Below, piece by piece: positions 59,386 through 64,000 of a DNA stretch of 64,000 nucleotides. The stretch comes from Lichtheimia corymbifera B2541 (Eukaryota > Mucoromycota > Mucoromycetes > Mucorales > Lichtheimiaceae): the NCBI GenBank assembly GCA_000697475.1, contig JNEU01000881.1, positions 1 through 64,000 of the forward strand, in the 5' to 3' direction. The first letter of the stretch is position 1. Each line of letters begins with the position of its first letter. The notes beneath the pieces are model-generated. The model had not been told where the DNA came from and ran no database searches. It saw only the letters and a list, made by a program, of their open reading frames with translations. The position numbers were made by a program, and so were the translations under genes.

Positions 59386-62300
59386 CTACTGTGATTCGCC
59401 ATCATCGACGAAAAGCTCATGTGCTGATGAGATAAGATACTCCATTAATGCGTTGGTGTAGCTCATGTCTAAAAGTTCACGTGATGAATCTTCGCCTCGA
59501 ATCAGGGTAGGCGCAAAGACGAGTGCCAGATTCTTGCTTGTCATTCGATTTTCTCGGCTGTATTTGCTGACACTATACACAATGAAATAATACAATGAGA
59601 ACATGATTACAATGAGCAGTGCGGATACATACCGTTGAAGATGCTCAAGAAGCATTTTAAGGGTATCATAGTTTGTCTTGGGCAATTGAGACAAAAGCTC
59701 AAGGAATTTATCTGTTTTCTCGGGTCCTGCTGCCAATGCTTAAAACCGTAGGCGATTAGATACATCATCGAGAAACTGACATCATGACATGTATACTTAC
59801 AGACGGCATCGATAAAGTTGGTGTACAATTCAAATGTCAAAGGAGGATTGGGAAGTTCACGGAAATATTGCTTGAGTACGCTGGTCACCGAACAAATGTC
59901 ATTGTATTCATCCTCATCTACGAGATCCACGTCTTCGCCTTGATCAAATGCCACCTGAATAGCTCGCATTTGTGCAGCACCACCCGATTTCCGATAGATG
60001 CCTTCATAATCCATGCCTCGTGCTTCGACAGCTTCAATACATTTTTGCACAATCAATGGAACCGAACGGCCTTCTTGTGCTGCTTGTGCACCAAGATCAT
60101 TGCCAAACATGCTCATCACTTTGGGTGTGTCGGTATCCGATAATGGGCTTGTGAGCTCTAATGAATTTCCACCCGAGGAAAAGCATAGCTGGGGTGCATG
60201 GCTTAAGCATTTGCCATGGATCGACAATCCACATCCTGTATCATGAAAACAACGCATTAGTAAGAGATAAAAAGGATACTGAAAAGTCATCTTACTTACC
60301 CTGACATCGATATTCCGAGAGACCCCACATCTTTTCAAAGCAGATACCACATTTGACAGGTCGAATAAAAGCGGTGGGTTGGAAAGAATGGGAGCCTTGC
60401 AATACGCTTGTTTGTGATTGTTTGGATCCTTGTCGTACTTCACGACGTGGTGGGTATTCACTCATCAGGCTGTTGGTGCTGACACTGGCATTTTGCATTG
60501 AATACAAGCCGCCGCCGCTGCCGCCACCACTATTGGAAACGTCGGTTTTGGATTTGTTGCCGAATCGACCAAACATGTTGCTTGGACTCTTTTTCATCTT
60601 GAACAGCTTTGGAGCTTGTGTGCCATTGAAACTGTCACGTGATGCAACGGTGCGAACATCACTGCTGATATCTGATGACTTGCGTTCCATGGGTGATGGT
60701 GGTGATGTTGCTGCTGCTGTTCGAGAATCGGTTGATGTGGATGGATAAAGAAATGATGTTCCTGCCATCACTGCAGCTGCTTCTCGTTCTCGTTCACCCA
60801 CACGTCGTGTCAAGTCATTGTTCATTGTTGTCAACTCTGCATTTTGGGAATGCAAAATAACCATTTCACTGATAATGTCTTCACGAAGCTGGGATAGGCC
60901 CTTGGTCTCGGTTTGCAATCCATCACGTTCAGCTGTCAATGACTTGATTTCTGCCAAGAGTGCTTTTTGTTGAGCTTGCAAATGCGAAGTGGCCGAGCTG
61001 TATATAGATCATCACCATGTCAACAACATGCATCATAATAAGTAGTGAGGGTTATATTTACCTTTCAAGTCCAGCTTGCTTTTGCTTGGCCATGTTGGCA
61101 ATATCAGCAGATAACACATCACGATATTCTTTCAGCTGTTTGCATACTTCATCCAACTCCATACGGGTCTTTGACATTCGTTCGATTTCTTCTTTGCTGA
61201 GAGGAGAGTAGCTGTTGGTTTTCCCACTCAACGCAGTGATTTGTTGCTGTAGTTGTAAAATGGTGTATTCATGTTGCTGTCGAATGGTCACCTCCTTTGC
61301 AAAGTCTTCCTTGGCTCTAGCAAATTCATCTAAAGCTCTCTTGCTTGCTTCCTATAAATGATATTATCAGTATTGGGAATGGAGTGTGGGGGATGTTTCA
61401 TGGTTTTACGTACCTTGATCTTGTTGAAATTGGTGCTCAGCTCAGACACCTTTGCATTGGATGCCTTTAGATCAGCTTGTAACTTGGAGACCGATGGTTT
61501 ATCATTGGATAAGTTTTTCTCGGAAGAACTGGAGTCGACAGATCGCAGCGATAACATGCTGGTGCTGGATTTAAGACCACGCGTGGGAGGTTGTGGGAAA
61601 TCATTCCACGTGCTATTATTACTACTACTGCCAAGTGTAGCTTGTCGCAATGAAGATGATAAAAGTTCTGTTGCTTTGCTGAATTTGGCAGAGGCGCCTG
61701 ACGCTAAACTTTTGCTTGGCTTTGTCTTGAGCTGTCTACGTTGCTGTTGCTGCTGCTGTTGCTCTGACGAGGATTTGTTGTTGATATCGACAGCCAAGTT
61801 GGCACCGAGAGATTTTGTCAAGTTGAGGAGATCGGAGGAGTCATTGTCGAAGAATGAGAGGTTCAATGAGGGGACGTCGGTTTGAGATGGGTCTGGTTTA
61901 AGGGTTGTTGTATCACTGAAAAGATTTCCCTTGGGTAGAGCGCCAGCATCATTTAAACCATAGATGCTATCTGAGGAAGGGGATTGTGTCAAGGAAGCTG
62001 CTGAGCTGTTTGCGGATGGGATGGAAGAAAGACGACTGGAATAATTGGGTGCTGGTGATGCAGTACCTGAAGAAGGTGGAGTGGTGAAGGATGCTTTTTG
62101 GTTGGGCATTGGACGACCGTGTCGAGAAGGATATGCGGCAAAGCTATTGCTGCTATTGGATTTGTTGTTGGATATCTCGACAGAGCTACTACGTGATCGA
62201 TTAGGCGTAGGTGGTTGATGTTGTTGATGTTGACGTTGTTGATTATCTGGGGAGAAAGGAGGGCGATGTTGGTCTTGGCGTGAAGATGTGCGAGGCAAAG

Positions 62301-63201
62301 AGTCTTCGCTCTGACTGCGGACTTGGATATTATTGTTATCGGCGCCGTTTTCTCGTACCAATGCCTGCTGTATCTTGAGATAGTCCGATGCTATTTGTGA
62401 ATCAAGCATCCGACTTAGACGTGAAGGCGAGGATGAGGATGGAGAAGGAAGCTATCATTAAATCAATTAATGAGTGATCCATAGAATCGGAACCCTTTTT
62501 AGCGCCATTTTTATTTACCACATGTCGATCCCTGCTTTCACCCTGGCGTCGTTCCTTTTCTTCTCTCCGCCGTTGCCGTTGAGCTCGTCGGTATTCGTTA
62601 CAAGGAGTGCAATAGATACCCTTTCATGCAAACAATACTTAGCTATATATACACACACACATATATATATATAAAGAATCACTTACCTTGCTTGTTTGAG
62701 TGAATACAAGATCTTCAATTCTCCTTTTACATGACACACATTTGAAACAATTGGCGTGATACGCTTCTTCGCCTAATAATGATCCAGGCACATCATCATA
62801 GTTAGATCACAAATTTATTATCCCACCCAATGCCACACTTACCAGTCATCACAGCCTCATCTCGAATTGTTTGTTTACATGCAACACACACATATGAGCA
62901 ATTCTCACACACAGGTCGACCATCTGCCAATAGCAATAACTTGGATGTGCAGTCCACAGGAAGAGAACACTTTGCACACGTGAAACTGATCAATGACAGC
63001 AAGTTAGAAACCATTCTCATACATAAACAATAAACGCATCACTTGCCAGTCGAAATGAAAGAGAGCATCACCGAATGCGATCACCGATCCTTCCTCGATG
63101 GGGTTCCTACAACCAATACAGAGCGGAGGTTGGGGGTCTTGTGTAGGTGGTGGTGGTGGTGGTTGGTGTTGATGATGATGTTGCTGTTGTACTGTGGCCA
63201 T
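59386..63201 (-). CDS. Rho GTPase-activating protein with LIM and C1 domains (Rga1/Rga2-like)
   Basis: Cytoplasmic regulator that stimulates GTP hydrolysis by Rho/Cdc42 at growth sites. I model ten exons on the minus strand (63201-63047, 62985-62843, 62772-62687, 62620-62519, 62451-61414, 61351-61062, 60997-60300, 60235-59801, 59738-59633, 59572-59386), giving 1079 aa. Two LIM domains lie at residues about 28-140 (CIGC, FHFDCFTCAKC, CENC; CVAC, YHANCFKCVSC, YCTPC). A long Ser-rich linker, a coiled coil (about 480-670), a C1 zinc domain (about 814-855: HSFQPTAF, CGICFEKMWG, CQGCGLSIHGKC) and the RhoGAP domain follow. The arginine finger is Arg919 in EGIYRKSG. Intron 1 is GC-AG. An upstream TTG frame is not used because the first ATG is at 63201. 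Confidence 0.92.
62645..62673. repeat. Microsatellite in RhoGAP intron 3
   Basis: TA, then AC, then AT dinucleotide runs side by side within an intron. Confidence 0.85.
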
Positions 63202-64000
63202 AGTATTATTGGCAAGAGCGCGCTCAAGATGAAAAGGAGTGGGGCTAGACTGATACAAAAAGGACCCAGTTATGATAACGGGATAAAGGAAAGTAAAAAG
63301 GAAAAGGGGAGAGAGAGAAAGAGAGAGAGAGAGTAAAGTAATATGGGCAATAGAACTAAAAGGTTACCACCGCTTACAGTCTTTAATTCACGCTTGTGAG
63401 ACCAAGATGAGCGTCCGTGCAACTTGAAATCAAAGCCGTTGGTCCAAATCAGGAAGGCTTGCTGATGCTTTTCATGTTGGAAACAACACGTTCATCCCCC
63501 GCCTGTAGCATGTTTGCATGTTCCATTCTCAACATTTATACTCTTTCTAACATGCATCTCGTTTCTAATTTTACTGGGCCCGGACCATCATCCATTTACT
63601 GTGTCGTTGCTGTTGCTGTTGTTGCTTGTTTACAATTTCCCTCCTATTACCTTTCCCCTCCTTCTTGTTACAGTATCATCATCCATGTCCGAATGATATA
63701 ATTGGGACAACACCACCACCATCATCATCATCCTAAGGGTGCTTTTACTCAGGGCTAGATTCCATCTCCATGGTCCTTTATAGATTCCCTTCCCCCCTTG
63801 TGATCAATTACACGTTTTCTTCATTTCATGGGCAATACTAATCTAACAGACACATATTATTTACACCCTTCAAAGTTATTCATAAAGCCGACATTATAGA
63901 TAACGAATCACGTAAGCACCATCACCACTTTTTCTTAAACTCCTCTTTGTCTTGCATAACCTTCATTATTGCACATTTCATATATCGATGCATTTCACTA
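63202..64000. other. Upstream region of the RhoGAP gene to the window end
   Basis: No gene is seen. A GA-rich run at 63309-63333 lies about 110 bases upstream of the RhoGAP start and may be part of its 5' UTR or promoter. Confidence 0.5.

Overview
The window is nuclear DNA from a filamentous fungus, most likely an early-diverging one of the Mucoromycota (Mucorales type). I base this on three things. Genes are dense, on both strands, and cut by many very short GT-AG introns (mostly 54-80 bases). The protein set is fungal: a CYP51 sterol demethylase, a Kelch-repeat membrane protein, a LIM/C1/RhoGAP protein and a TOR kinase with an intact FRB region. There is also an Argonaute gene. I placed about 105 introns by protein homology and reading phase; four use GC-AG ends. 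I saw no tRNA, rRNA or CRISPR.

Layout. 1-4800: gene-poor, with one small secreted peptide gene (2068-2235) and a disordered Ser/Pro/Lys-rich protein on the minus strand (2372-3369). 4853-12020: PKA catalytic subunit, a VAMP7-type longin SNARE and the spliceosomal protein SF3b subunit 3. 12381-17970: an NPC2/ML-domain lipid transfer protein (minus) with a 5-base exon, the COMPASS subunit Ash2/Bre2 and cytosolic lysyl-tRNA synthetase. 18271-26226: the complete TOR kinase in 15 exons, meeting the Argonaute gene (26340-29399, minus) tail to tail with only 113 bases between stop codons. 29400-32793 is a 3.4 kb gene desert upstream of Argonaute.

32794-34350 holds a small zinc-ribbon protein and the mitochondrial Hsp70 escort factor Zim17/Tim15. 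34578-38290 is a tandem segmental duplication. The second unit carries two convergent genes of one family, which I read as a PD-(D/E)XK nuclease-like fold; one copy keeps the putative catalytic residues and the other has lost them. The first unit carries decayed copies of both. Arrays of the hexamer TACGGY lie just upstream of the start codons of three of the four copies, always in the same orientation relative to the gene. This is the most unusual stretch of the window.

38590-64000: an S6-kinase-type AGC kinase, an HSF-type transcription factor with a 9-base exon, a membrane class 3 lipase, a secreted HExxH metallopeptidase, a small secreted Cys-containing ORF, a WrbA-type flavodoxin, UNC-50/Gmh1, eIF1A, a SWIB-domain protein, CYP51, a Kelch membrane protein and a LIM/C1/RhoGAP protein.

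Most genes are single-copy housekeeping genes with no operon-like logic. TOR and a kinase of the family TOR usually activates (S6K) are 12 kb apart, and PKA is a third nutrient-signalling kinase in the window; I treat that as coincidence. Exon boundaries were worked out by hand and could be off by a base or two in places, but reading phase closes in every multi-exon model given.
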